DNA of 64,000 nt, from contig NZ_JACVON010000002.1 of NCBI RefSeq assembly GCF_018882385.1, forward strand, positions 434,001 to 498,000, written 5' to 3'. Origin of the DNA: Polynucleobacter sp. 30F-ANTBAC (GTDB lineage: Bacteria; Pseudomonadota; Gammaproteobacteria; Burkholderiales; Burkholderiaceae). The stretch's first letter is position 1. The number at the start of each line of letters is the position of its first letter. A program made the translations under genes and the position numbers. The notes beneath the pieces were generated by a model. That model was not told where the DNA came from, made no database searches, and saw only the letters and a program-made list of their open reading frames with translations. Positions 53,482-61,305 of this stretch are shown piece after piece.

Positions 53482-54612
53482 ATGGATTTTAAGTTTAGCG
53501 AAGACCAACTAGCAATTTCTGAATTAGCGGAAAGCTTGTTTGGCGATTTTGGAAGTGATGCTGCAATGGCTGCTCATGATGAGAGCGCCGATGCCATGAG
53601 ATTTGATATCTGGAATAAGGTTGTTGAAACTGGGCTACACGCACTTTTGATTCCTGAAGATCAGGGTGGCAGTGGCTTAGGAATGCAAGATTTATTGGCA
53701 GTATTAATTCCTCAAGGAAAACATTTGGGTCAGGTGCCTTTGTGGCGCCACCAATTGGCAACCCTTGCCATTAGTCGTTTTCTAGGAAATGATAAAAAAT
53801 CTTTAATTGAGAAAATGGTGGCTGGTGAGTCTTTAGGTACTCTCAGCTTGGATGCCCATTATGAAAGTCAGGGCCACCATTTGCATTTAAAAGCTGAGAA
53901 TCAGCAAACAGGCTTGTTAAGTGGCAAAGTGATTGCTGTGCCATTAGGTGACACAGCCCAATCGGCAATCTTGACAGTATCAGTTGCTGGGCAACCTCAG
54001 TTGGTACTTGTTGAAGATCTCAATGCGTCAGGTATCACAAAAGTGAGTGGTAGAAGCCAATTCTATGAAGGGGTTGCTACCGTAGAGTTTTCTAATGTGT
54101 CAGTTTCTATCTTGCCTCAAGAAGCTTTTGCTTGGATTGAGCAAAGAGCGATTGCTTGTTTGTCAGCGCTGCAGTTGGGTGTTTTGACAGGCCAAGTTGC
54201 ACGCGCTGTTACTTACACCTCTGAGCGCCAACAGTTTGAACGTGCAATTGGTTCATTCCAGGCTGTACAGATGACTTTGGCTGATTGCTTTATTGATTGC
54301 GAGGTATTGCGTACCTCCCTTTATCAATTGGTTTGGCGTCTTGATCAGGGTTATGACTGCACGCCTCAAGCATATGCAACGAAGTACTTGGCTAATTTAG
54401 CGGGTCATCGTGTAGGACATCTTGCACAACACGTGCATGGCGGTATTGGCGTTGATAGAACATACCCGATTCATCGTTTCTTGTACTGGAGCAGAGCATT
54501 GTCAATTGCTCTAGGCAGTACAGGTGCTCATCTAGAGCGACTTGGCGATTGGTTGGCTAATAACAATAATCTAGGATGGAAATATGACCTTGATGAACAC
54601 CAAAAAGTTTAA
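53482..54612 (+). CDS. chsE1: ChsE1-like acyl-CoA dehydrogenase, divergent subunit
   Basis: About 376 residues with acyl-CoA dehydrogenase end domains (FSEDQLAISELAESLF; SERQQFERAIGSFQAVQMTLADCF; HVHGGIGVDRTYPIH) but without the SEPxAGSD loop. ChsE1-ChsE2 dehydrogenates 3-oxo-4-pregnene-20-carboxyl-CoA. The canonical partner is two genes further (56197-57375), an unusual separation because chsH1 and ltp2 lie between them. Start is ATG 53482 with GGAAG five bases before it; the open frame from 53467 is not needed. Confidence 0.8.
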   Translation: MDFKFSEDQLAISELAESLFGDFGSDAAMAAHDESADAMRFDIWNKVVETGLHALLIPEDQGGSGLGMQDLLAVLIPQGKHLGQVPLWRHQLATLAISRFLGNDKKSLIEKMVAGESLGTLSLDAHYESQGHHLHLKAENQQTGLLSGKVIAVPLGDTAQSAILTVSVAGQPQLVLVEDLNASGITKVSGRSQFYEGVATVEFSNVSVSILPQEAFAWIEQRAIACLSALQLGVLTGQVARAVTYTSERQQFERAIGSFQAVQMTLADCFIDCEVLRTSLYQLVWRLDQGYDCTPQAYATKYLANLAGHRVGHLAQHVHGGIGVDRTYPIHRFLYWSRALSIALGSTGAHLERLGDWLANNNNLGWKYDLDEHQKV

Positions 54613-55003
54613 TGACGTAAAGCTTGGCGATCAGTTGCCAGCTTTATCCATCCCAATTACGGTTCCATTAATTGCTGGAGGAGCAATCGCTACTCGAGAC
54701 TATTTCCCTGGGCACCATGATCTTGAAGCAGCCAAGGCTTTGGGTTCGCCTCATATTTTTATGAATATTTTGACAACCAATGGTTTGGTCGAGAAATTTG
54801 TTGAAGAATGGGCTGGACCTCAGGCTATCTTTAAGTCAATCAAAATTAAATTGGGTATCCCTAATTATCCTGGTGACACGATGGTGTTGACTGGTGAGGT
54901 GTCTGATTTAAATCCTCAAGCGAAGTCCGTTACAGTTTCTTTGAAGGGTAAGAACGGTATGGGTAATCACGTTACTGGCACAGCTTGTGTCATCTTGCAG
55001 TAA
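54584..55003 (+). CDS. chsH1: ChsH1-like MaoC hydratase subunit
   Basis: A 139-residue hotdog with the hydratase pair D-x4-H in TRDYFPGHHD (Asp39, His44) and GSPHIFMNILTTNGL. ChsH1 (about 129 residues) brings the catalytic residues to the ChsH1-ChsH2 complex, whose own hotdog is degenerate, so the two fit as partners. It overlaps chsE1 by 29 bases; ATG 54593 is a shorter alternative start. The product, a 17-hydroxy side-chain CoA, is the substrate of Ltp2. Confidence 0.85.
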   Translation: MTLMNTKKFNDVKLGDQLPALSIPITVPLIAGGAIATRDYFPGHHDLEAAKALGSPHIFMNILTTNGLVEKFVEEWAGPQAIFKSIKIKLGIPNYPGDTMVLTGEVSDLNPQAKSVTVSLKGKNGMGNHVTGTACVILQ

Positions 55004-55018
55004 ATAAAGGATAGATCA

Positions 55019-56197
55019 ATGTCATCACATTTAATTTCCAAAAGTGCTGCTATCGTTGGTTTAGGGGCTACTGAGTTTTCAAAGAACTCAGGAAGAACAG
55101 AATTGCGTTTGGCTTTAGAGGCTACCTTAGCAGCATTAGATGATGCCGGAATTGACCCATCTGAAGTGGATGGCTTTTCTAGCTACACAGTTGATAAGGT
55201 GCCAGAGTACGAGATTGCCAGATTACTCGGTGCCAAAAATGTGAGTTTCTTTTCTCAAATTCCTCATGGCGGTGGTGCGGCATGCGCCCCTGTGCTTCAT
55301 GCGGCGATGGCTGTGGCAACTGGTATTGCTAAGACGGTGGTGGTTTACCGAGCCATGAACGAGCGATCATGGTATCGCTTTGGTAGTGGAAGCTATGGTT
55401 TTGCTTCAACCCCTATTTTTGAAAATGTGAACTATGGTTGGTATATGCCACATGGTTTTCACACGCCTGCTTCTTGGGTGGGAATGTTTGCTCAACGCTA
55501 TATGCATACCTATGGCGCTACCTCTGAAGACTTTGGCAGAGTATCAGTAGCTGTTAGAGATTTTGCAGCAACTAATCCAGCGGCCTTCTTTTACAACAAG
55601 CCTATTACTCTTGAGGAGCATCAGAACTCCAAGTGGATTTGTGAGCCTCTACGTTTGCTAGATTGTTGCCAAGAGTCTGATGGTGCGGTTGCGATGATCA
55701 TTACCTCTGTGGATCGTGCAAAAGATCTCAAGCAAAAACCTGTTTATATCAAAGGTGCTGCACAAGGCATTAGTGATGGTCAGCAAATCATGACCTCTTA
55801 TTTCCGAGATGACATTACTGGTTTACCAGAGATGGGCTTAGTTGCTAAGCAACTTTATGCGCAAAGTGGGTTAGGACCTAAAGATATTCAAACGGCAGTT
55901 ATTTATGATCACTTCACACCGTTTGTTTTGCCTCAGTTAGAGGAGTTTGGCTTTTGTAAGCGAGGTGAAGCCAAAGACTTTATTCGTGCGGGTCATCATG
56001 CCAGAGGTGGTCAGCTACCTATCAATACACATGGTGGTCAGTTGGGCGAAGCATACATTCACGGTATGAATGGTATTGCAGAAGGTGTTCGTCAGGTTCG
56101 CGGTCATTCAGTGAATCAAGTTAAAGATGTGAGCAATGTATTAGTCACTGCTGGAACAGGTGTTCCTACAAGCGGTTTAATTCTTGGAGTTGCATAA
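55019..56197 (+). CDS. ltp2: Ltp2-like retro-aldolase (thiolase/SCP2 fold)
   Basis: A 392-residue lipid-transfer-protein-type thiolase fold without the thiolase nucleophile motif. IYDHFTPFVLPQLEEFGFC (about 292-312) contains the active-site Tyr, and NTHGGQLGEAYIHGMNG with VTAGTGVPTSG closes the fold. Ltp2 splits the 17-hydroxy-C3-side-chain CoA into a 17-ketosteroid and propionyl-CoA and needs the DUF35 part of ChsH2. It starts 15 bases after chsH1 and its stop overlaps chsE2 (TAATG). Confidence 0.87.
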   Translation: MSSHLISKSAAIVGLGATEFSKNSGRTELRLALEATLAALDDAGIDPSEVDGFSSYTVDKVPEYEIARLLGAKNVSFFSQIPHGGGAACAPVLHAAMAVATGIAKTVVVYRAMNERSWYRFGSGSYGFASTPIFENVNYGWYMPHGFHTPASWVGMFAQRYMHTYGATSEDFGRVSVAVRDFAATNPAAFFYNKPITLEEHQNSKWICEPLRLLDCCQESDGAVAMIITSVDRAKDLKQKPVYIKGAAQGISDGQQIMTSYFRDDITGLPEMGLVAKQLYAQSGLGPKDIQTAVIYDHFTPFVLPQLEEFGFCKRGEAKDFIRAGHHARGGQLPINTHGGQLGEAYIHGMNGIAEGVRQVRGHSVNQVKDVSNVLVTAGTGVPTSGLILGVA

Positions 56198-57375
56198 TGT
56201 TTATTGATCTAACCCCAGAGCAATATCAATTGCGAATGAAGATTCGTGATTACTTTAAAACTTTAATGAGTCCTGAGATTCGTGTGAAATTGAGGGGTTC
56301 AGAAGGCGGTACCGAATATCGAAGACTCGTAAAACAAATGGGTTCAGATGGTTGGTTAGCTGTAGGTTGGCCAAAAGCGTTTGGTGGACAAGGTTATGCT
56401 GCAACTGAGCAGTTAGTTTTCTTTGAAGAGGCTAATATTGCAGGGGCGCCGTTACCGTTTGTGACCATCAGCACCGTTGGTCCTGCTTTGATGGAATCTG
56501 GAACAGATTTTCATAAAAAAACTTTCCTACCAGGAATCGCTGCTGGCGAAATATTCTTTGCTATTGGATATTCTGAGCCTGGCGCTGGTAGTGATTTGGC
56601 TGTTATGAAAACCTCAGCGCAGCCAGTTGGTTCTCCAATTGATCATTTTGTGGTGAATGGAAATAAGCTTTGGACATCTGGTGCGCACGATGCTGACTAT
56701 GTATGGTTGGCTGCTAGAACTGACCAGAATCTTCCAAGACATAAAGGTGTATCAATTCTAATTGTTGATACCAAAGCAGAGGGTTTTTCTCACACCCTAA
56801 TTCCGACTACTGCTAATCCGACTGCTGCTACTTATTATGACGACGTTAAAGTTCCGGCAGAGATGTTGGTTGGCGAGCTTAACGGCGGTTGGAAATTAAT
56901 TACAGCTCAGTTAAATCATGAGCGTCTAGGTTTAGGTTCATGGTCAGATAAAGTATTTGGGCCATATACAAGAGTATTCCATTGGGCAAAAGCTCCTGAT
57001 GAAAATGGTCAGCGTGCTATTGATAAACCATGGGTTAGAGCTGCGCTTGCAGAATGCTATGCACGATTAGAGGCGATGCGTTTAATTAATTTCCGGATTG
57101 CTAATGATCTTGAAAACAATAAAATGGATGTGGCTCTAGCCTCTGCAACCAAGGTTTATGGGGCAGAAACGAATATTGACGTGCTTCATAAGCTCATGGA
57201 GATCGTTGGTAGTGTGGGATTAATTAATTCTGATTCAGCTGCTGCAATTTTGTATGGTGAATTGGATTACGAAACACGAGGCGCGCCGATGTTAACTTTT
57301 GGTGGCGGCACCAATGAAATTCAACGTGAACTCATTGCCCAATTTGGCTTGGGTATGCCTCGCACAATTCGATAA
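56197..57375 (+). CDS. chsE2: ChsE2-like acyl-CoA dehydrogenase, canonical subunit
   Basis: A 392-residue acyl-CoA dehydrogenase with the flavin loop FFAIGYSEPGAGSDLAVMKT, LWTSGAHDADYVWLAART and the C-terminal TFGGGTNEIQRELIAQFGLGMPR. It supplies the intact FAD site for the ChsE1-ChsE2 heterotetramer. Last gene of the side-chain operon. The 166 bases after it hold the control region of the TonB receptor. Confidence 0.82.
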   Translation: MFIDLTPEQYQLRMKIRDYFKTLMSPEIRVKLRGSEGGTEYRRLVKQMGSDGWLAVGWPKAFGGQGYAATEQLVFFEEANIAGAPLPFVTISTVGPALMESGTDFHKKTFLPGIAAGEIFFAIGYSEPGAGSDLAVMKTSAQPVGSPIDHFVVNGNKLWTSGAHDADYVWLAARTDQNLPRHKGVSILIVDTKAEGFSHTLIPTTANPTAATYYDDVKVPAEMLVGELNGGWKLITAQLNHERLGLGSWSDKVFGPYTRVFHWAKAPDENGQRAIDKPWVRAALAECYARLEAMRLINFRIANDLENNKMDVALASATKVYGAETNIDVLHKLMEIVGSVGLINSDSAAAILYGELDYETRGAPMLTFGGGTNEIQRELIAQFGLGMPRTIR

Positions 57376-57393
57376 ATTCAACACCATCTAAGT

Positions 57394-57524
57394 GGTATCC
57401 CTAGTAGGGAAATACCTAAGTCAAAAAAACAACATTCACCCCTCGTATAACTCAAATGGACGATGTTATAGGGGGGGTTGAAATAGACACTGTCAACGTG
57501 CGGAAAAAGTTTTACCGCCTTTTT
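57394..57524 (+). promoter_or_regulatory. Control region of the TonB receptor: inverted repeat, operator half-site, leader hairpin
   Basis: Three elements are visible. TCCCTA-G-TAGGGA (57398-57410) sits inside a longer imperfect repeat GGTAT/ATACC (57394-57416). TGGACGAT (57457-57464) equals the right half of sites A and C, but its left arm is missing; TATAAC/GTTATA (57446-57470) surrounds it. GACACT at 57486-57491 (3 of 6) holds the fixed -10 offset. GCGG/CCGC (57500-57518) with a T-run up to 57524 forms a weak hairpin 20 bases before the ATG: a 5' mRNA stabiliser, an attenuator or the chs terminator. Confidence 0.45.
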
Positions 57525-57541
57525 AAACCTAGGAGAGATAA

Positions 57542-59863
57542 ATGAAGAGTCAGCAAGTTACGAAATTTACATTACGTACACTTCCTTTCTTGATTTCTGT
57601 AGCATTTGCAGGTAACGCATTTGCACAACAGGCATTGGAAGAGGTGGTTGTATCTGCACAGAAGAGAACAGAGCGTATTCAAGATGTGCCTATTTCAATT
57701 ACAGCAATTTCAGGTCAAGCCTTAGAAGATCGTAAGATTGAAGGCGCGGCAGATTTGCAAGGTGCAGTACCCAACTTAAACGTGGTAGCGGCTCCTGTTT
57801 CAGGATTAATTTCAACATCATCTATTCGTGGTCTTGGTAGTGGCCAGCCATCTATCTGGGCAGACCCAGGTGTTGGTATTTACGTAGATGGTGTATTCGT
57901 TGGTAAGAACCAAGGTTCTCTATTGGACATGGTTGACTTGGAGCGTGTAGAGGTATTGCGCGGACCTCAAGGTACATTGTTCGGTAGAAACACAACAGGT
58001 GGTGCGGTTAACTTTGTGACGCGTCAGCCAAGTGGTGAGTTCTCCGGTAACGTTGGTTTTGAAGTGGGTAATTACGGTCGTCGTGTAGAGAAAGTTTCTA
58101 TTGACTTGCCAAAAATCGACAATACATTAAGCTTAACCATTGCTGCTCGTAAAGAAAAGCAAGATGGTTGGTTGGCTAACCCAAATGCCTCAGAAAAATG
58201 GGGTAATCGTGATCGTGAAGCTTTCAAACTTAATGCAAAGTTTGATATCTCAAAAGACACAAAGTTCTTCTACTCATTAGATCGTAGTGATATCAATGAG
58301 TCAACGACTCCAATGTCCTTAACAAAGAAAACTGGCTATTGCTCGTATGTAACCGTTCCAGGCTGTTACCCAGCCTACTTTAACCCAGGTTTGGGTGCTG
58401 CAATGACTCCTTATCTTCAGTCTGGTGTGCCAGCATCAACTTCGTCTACACCAGGTTTGATTCCTAATCAAAATTTAAAAGTAACTGGTCATACCTGGAT
58501 TGCTGAAACAGCAGTCGATGCAAGTAATACAATTAAATACATTGGTAGCTATCGTGATATGACTTACCACGATGTTGCTGACTATGACGGAACTCCAGTT
58601 AACGTTTTTGCTGGTATTAGAGATACAAATTATCAGACTCATTCTCATGAAGTTCAGTTAATTGGCTCTGCTAAAGATATTAATTATGTGGGGGGCTTGT
58701 ATTACTTTAAAGATAATGGTCGAACTGTTCAGAACCAGATTGGTGGATTTTACTCATTCTCACCATTATCGATTAAACGTGGTCAAAGCAACTTTAACGT
58801 AGGTACAGAAGCTAAGGCTGTTTATGGACAGGCTGACTTTAAGATCAATGAAAATATGACAATAACCCCAGGTTTGCGTTATACCGAAGAAACTAAAACT
58901 GGCTCATATGATAGAACAAATGGCGCTAACCAAAACTATGTTGATGGTGCTCCTTATACCCCAGTTATTGCTTTGACCGGCACAGGCGAGGCTAAATTTA
59001 CTGCCTATACTCCTACTGTTGCGTTAAGTTATAAACTTGACCCTAACAATATGGTATTCGGCCGTATTGCAAAAGGTTTCAAGAGTGGTGGATTCCCGCT
59101 GGAAGCAGCAATTCCAACATCAGCTCAACAAGCTCAAGGTGTAAAAGGTCCAACAGATCCATTCCAGCCTGAAAAATCCACAAGTTATGAGGTGGGTGCA
59201 AAGGGAGCCAATGGTGCTGCTTCGTACGCTGCAACCGTATTCTTGGCTAAGTTAGATGATCAACACGTTTCAACATTGCCAGTTGGTTCAACATCTCCAA
59301 TTATTAGCAATGCTGGCGCATCAACTTATAAAGGTATTGAGTTGGAAGGTGCAATGCGTGTAACGAACGATACGAAGCTAACCGCTGGTTATGGTTATTT
59401 ACATGCTGAGTACGACACATTCATGACTGCTGGACTTACTGGAGCAACTGTTAATGCTGCTAGTAACTTAGTTGTTGCTTATGCCCCTAAACATACTTTT
59501 AACCTCAATGCCGATACAAAACTTGCTAATACTGAGTTTGGTAAGCTTAAAGGTATGGTTGAGTACAGATATGTTGCTTCTTACTACAACTACACAGCCA
59601 ATAAGTCTATGACTGCTGCTAATGCCATGCCAGGTAACTATGCAGAAGACTCAAAAATGCCTTCATTGGGAACAATCAATGCGCGCTTGAGTTTGGCTGA
59701 GATTCCTGTAGGTGGTCCAGGTAAAGCAGAAGCTTCATTATGGGTTAAAAACTTAACTGATAAGCAAGTTATGCAAAACATGATGGACGTATCTGGTTAC
59801 TACCAAGTTGGTTACTGGTCAGCACCAAGAACAATTGGTGCGTCATTTAACTACAAGTGGTAA
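57542..59863 (+). CDS. TonB-dependent outer membrane receptor, probable steroid uptake
   Basis: A 773-residue receptor: signal peptide (about 1-28, ending NAFA-Q), TonB box LEEVVVSAQ, plug domain with RGLGSGQPSIWADPGVGIYVDGVFVG written in shorter blocks as VERVEVLRGPQGTLFGRNTTGGAVN (about 120-160), and a 22-strand-type barrel ending in Tyr-Lys-Trp. Two Cys in a predicted loop (GYCSY, PGCYP; about 261-267) may form a disulfide. It belongs to the group without a DNA-binding or signalling domain. AGGAG precedes the ATG, and a strong terminator follows. Position between two side-chain modules argues for steroid or steroid-conjugate import. Confidence 0.88.
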   Translation: MKSQQVTKFTLRTLPFLISVAFAGNAFAQQALEEVVVSAQKRTERIQDVPISITAISGQALEDRKIEGAADLQGAVPNLNVVAAPVSGLISTSSIRGLGSGQPSIWADPGVGIYVDGVFVGKNQGSLLDMVDLERVEVLRGPQGTLFGRNTTGGAVNFVTRQPSGEFSGNVGFEVGNYGRRVEKVSIDLPKIDNTLSLTIAARKEKQDGWLANPNASEKWGNRDREAFKLNAKFDISKDTKFFYSLDRSDINESTTPMSLTKKTGYCSYVTVPGCYPAYFNPGLGAAMTPYLQSGVPASTSSTPGLIPNQNLKVTGHTWIAETAVDASNTIKYIGSYRDMTYHDVADYDGTPVNVFAGIRDTNYQTHSHEVQLIGSAKDINYVGGLYYFKDNGRTVQNQIGGFYSFSPLSIKRGQSNFNVGTEAKAVYGQADFKINENMTITPGLRYTEETKTGSYDRTNGANQNYVDGAPYTPVIALTGTGEAKFTAYTPTVALSYKLDPNNMVFGRIAKGFKSGGFPLEAAIPTSAQQAQGVKGPTDPFQPEKSTSYEVGAKGANGAASYAATVFLAKLDDQHVSTLPVGSTSPIISNAGASTYKGIELEGAMRVTNDTKLTAGYGYLHAEYDTFMTAGLTGATVNAASNLVVAYAPKHTFNLNADTKLANTEFGKLKGMVEYRYVASYYNYTANKSMTAANAMPGNYAEDSKMPSLGTINARLSLAEIPVGGPGKAEASLWVKNLTDKQVMQNMMDVSGYYQVGYWSAPRTIGASFNYKW

Positions 59864-59899
59864 TCAAGTAGTCATTCGTAAAGAAGTGTCTCCATTTAA

Positions 59900-59925
59900 A
59901 GCGCCACGCAAGTGGCGCTTTTTTT
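59900..59925 (+). terminator. Rho-independent terminator after the TonB receptor
   Basis: AGCGCCAC (59900-59907), loop GCAA, GTGGCGCT (59912-59919), then a run of T up to 59925. The 8-bp stem is perfect and can be extended by A-T pairs. The rest of the 230-base gap up to 60093 holds operator site F and no further gene that I can see. Confidence 0.92.
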
Positions 59926-60020
59926 ATTTCTGAATCAAGTTTATGCTGAGTGACTTGATGAAAATAAGCCTTCATTAATAGGGCTTTGTTCTTGGATTCA
60001 TTAAACCTGGCGGCGACTTA

Positions 60021-60064
60021 TCGTCCAAAGTGATGATGCTTGAATGGCAGTTGTGCTTTTAAAT
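60021..60064 (+). promoter_or_regulatory. Operator dyad (site F) and -10 of the second aldolase operon
   Basis: TCGTC (60021-60025), CAAAGT, GATGA (60032-60036): one mismatch to the shared core. TTAAAT (60059-60064, 4 of 6 to TATAAT) starts exactly 30.5 bases from the dyad centre at 60028.5, repeating the -42.5 geometry. GGAT before ATG 60094 is the ribosome site. Confidence 0.58.
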
Positions 60065-60093
60065 AGAGTTAATTATTCAAAAATAGGATCTTT

Positions 60094-61305
60094 ATGGGAA
60101 TCAAAGGTGATGCAGCCATTGTTGGCTTTGCGCAATACAAACCTGAAAAATACCAAACGGCTCCCCAAATGTTTCATTTGGAGCAGGTGGCTGATTTGGC
60201 TGGGCAAGCGCTAAGAGATAGCGGTTTAAAAGCCAGTGATATTGACGGTCTTGTGATCAATGGTCCGCAGTTTCATGAGGCATCTAGCTTTGTTCCTGCT
60301 ATGGCAGCAGAGTACTTGGGTATTCGGGTTAATTTTGCCGAAGTTGTAGATATGGGCGGTACAACCTCTGTATCCATGATTTGGCGAGCTGCTAAGGCAA
60401 TTGAGGCAGGTTTATGTCAAGCGGTCTTATGCGTGATTCCAATGCGTATGGCACCCTTAGGCCCTCAAGAAGATCCATCTTGGATGATGAAAGCCATGCG
60501 TTTTGGTGGACATAGTACGGCTTATGGCGCACCTGAAGCTGAATTTGATTTACCTTATGGTCATATGGGTCAAAACACGGGTTATGCCATGATTGCGCAA
60601 CGCTACGCAGCCATGCATGGTTACGATGCGGCGGCTGCAGCTAAGATTGCAGTTGATCAGCGTTTTAATGCGCAAGCTAATCCAGAAGCTATTTTTTACG
60701 GTAAAACGTTGTCAGTGGATGAAGTGTTAGCGAGTCGTATGGTGGCTGATCCATTGCATGTATTAGAAATTGTGATGCCAGTTGCTGGAGGTGCAGCTGT
60801 GATTGTGGCTTCCAAAGAATTGGTTGCTAAATCTAAAAACCGTCCTGCGTTTGTCACTGGCTTTGGTGAGCATTTGGGTTACAAGTCACCAACTTATGCA
60901 AAAGATATGTTGTATACACCAGTTGGACCGGCATCAGATTTTGCATTTAAAACATCCGGCCTTTCTCGCTCTGATATTCATTGTGCGCAAATTTATGATT
61001 GCTACACCATTACAGTGTTATTGAGTTTAGAAGATGCTGGCTTTGCTCCTAAAGGAGAGGGCTTCCGTTTTGTTAAAGAGCATAACTTAACTTACCAAGG
61101 CGATTTCCCGTTAAATACACACGGTGGCCAGTTAAGCTTTGGCCAAAGTGGTTCAGCTGGTGGCATGTCTCAAGTGATTGAGGCTGTCACTCAGATTCAG
61201 GGACGAGCAGGCGCTCGTCAATTAAAGAAATGCGATAACGCATTTGTTACAGGAACGGGTGGTGTTATGAGTGAGCAGGGCGCATTGATCTTGCAGGGGG
61301 CTTAA
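60094..61305 (+). CDS. Second Ltp-type aldolase (Sal1/Ltp3-4-like)
   Basis: A 403-residue SCP2/thiolase-fold protein related to Ltp2 but of another subgroup: the active-site block reads IYDCYTITVLLSLEDAGF in place of YDHFTPF, and FPLNTHGGQLSFGQSGSAGG closes the fold. The thiolase nucleophile loop is VVDMGGTTSVSM, without Cys, so a retro-aldolase is likelier than a thiolase. With the DUF35-MaoC gene that follows it should form a second hydratase-aldolase module for a longer side chain, releasing acetyl-CoA and an aldehyde as Sal1 does with cholate, or propionyl-CoA as Ltp3/Ltp4 with C24-branched sterols. Confidence 0.78.
   Translation: MGIKGDAAIVGFAQYKPEKYQTAPQMFHLEQVADLAGQALRDSGLKASDIDGLVINGPQFHEASSFVPAMAAEYLGIRVNFAEVVDMGGTTSVSMIWRAAKAIEAGLCQAVLCVIPMRMAPLGPQEDPSWMMKAMRFGGHSTAYGAPEAEFDLPYGHMGQNTGYAMIAQRYAAMHGYDAAAAAKIAVDQRFNAQANPEAIFYGKTLSVDEVLASRMVADPLHVLEIVMPVAGGAAVIVASKELVAKSKNRPAFVTGFGEHLGYKSPTYAKDMLYTPVGPASDFAFKTSGLSRSDIHCAQIYDCYTITVLLSLEDAGFAPKGEGFRFVKEHNLTYQGDFPLNTHGGQLSFGQSGSAGGMSQVIEAVTQIQGRAGARQLKKCDNAFVTGTGGVMSEQGALILQGA

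Noticed and set aside
55019..56197. Calling the Ltp2-like protein a biosynthetic or degradative thiolase.
   Set aside because: The thiolase nucleophile Cys motif is absent, the YDHFTPF block of Ltp aldolases is present and the DUF35 partner is encoded nearby.
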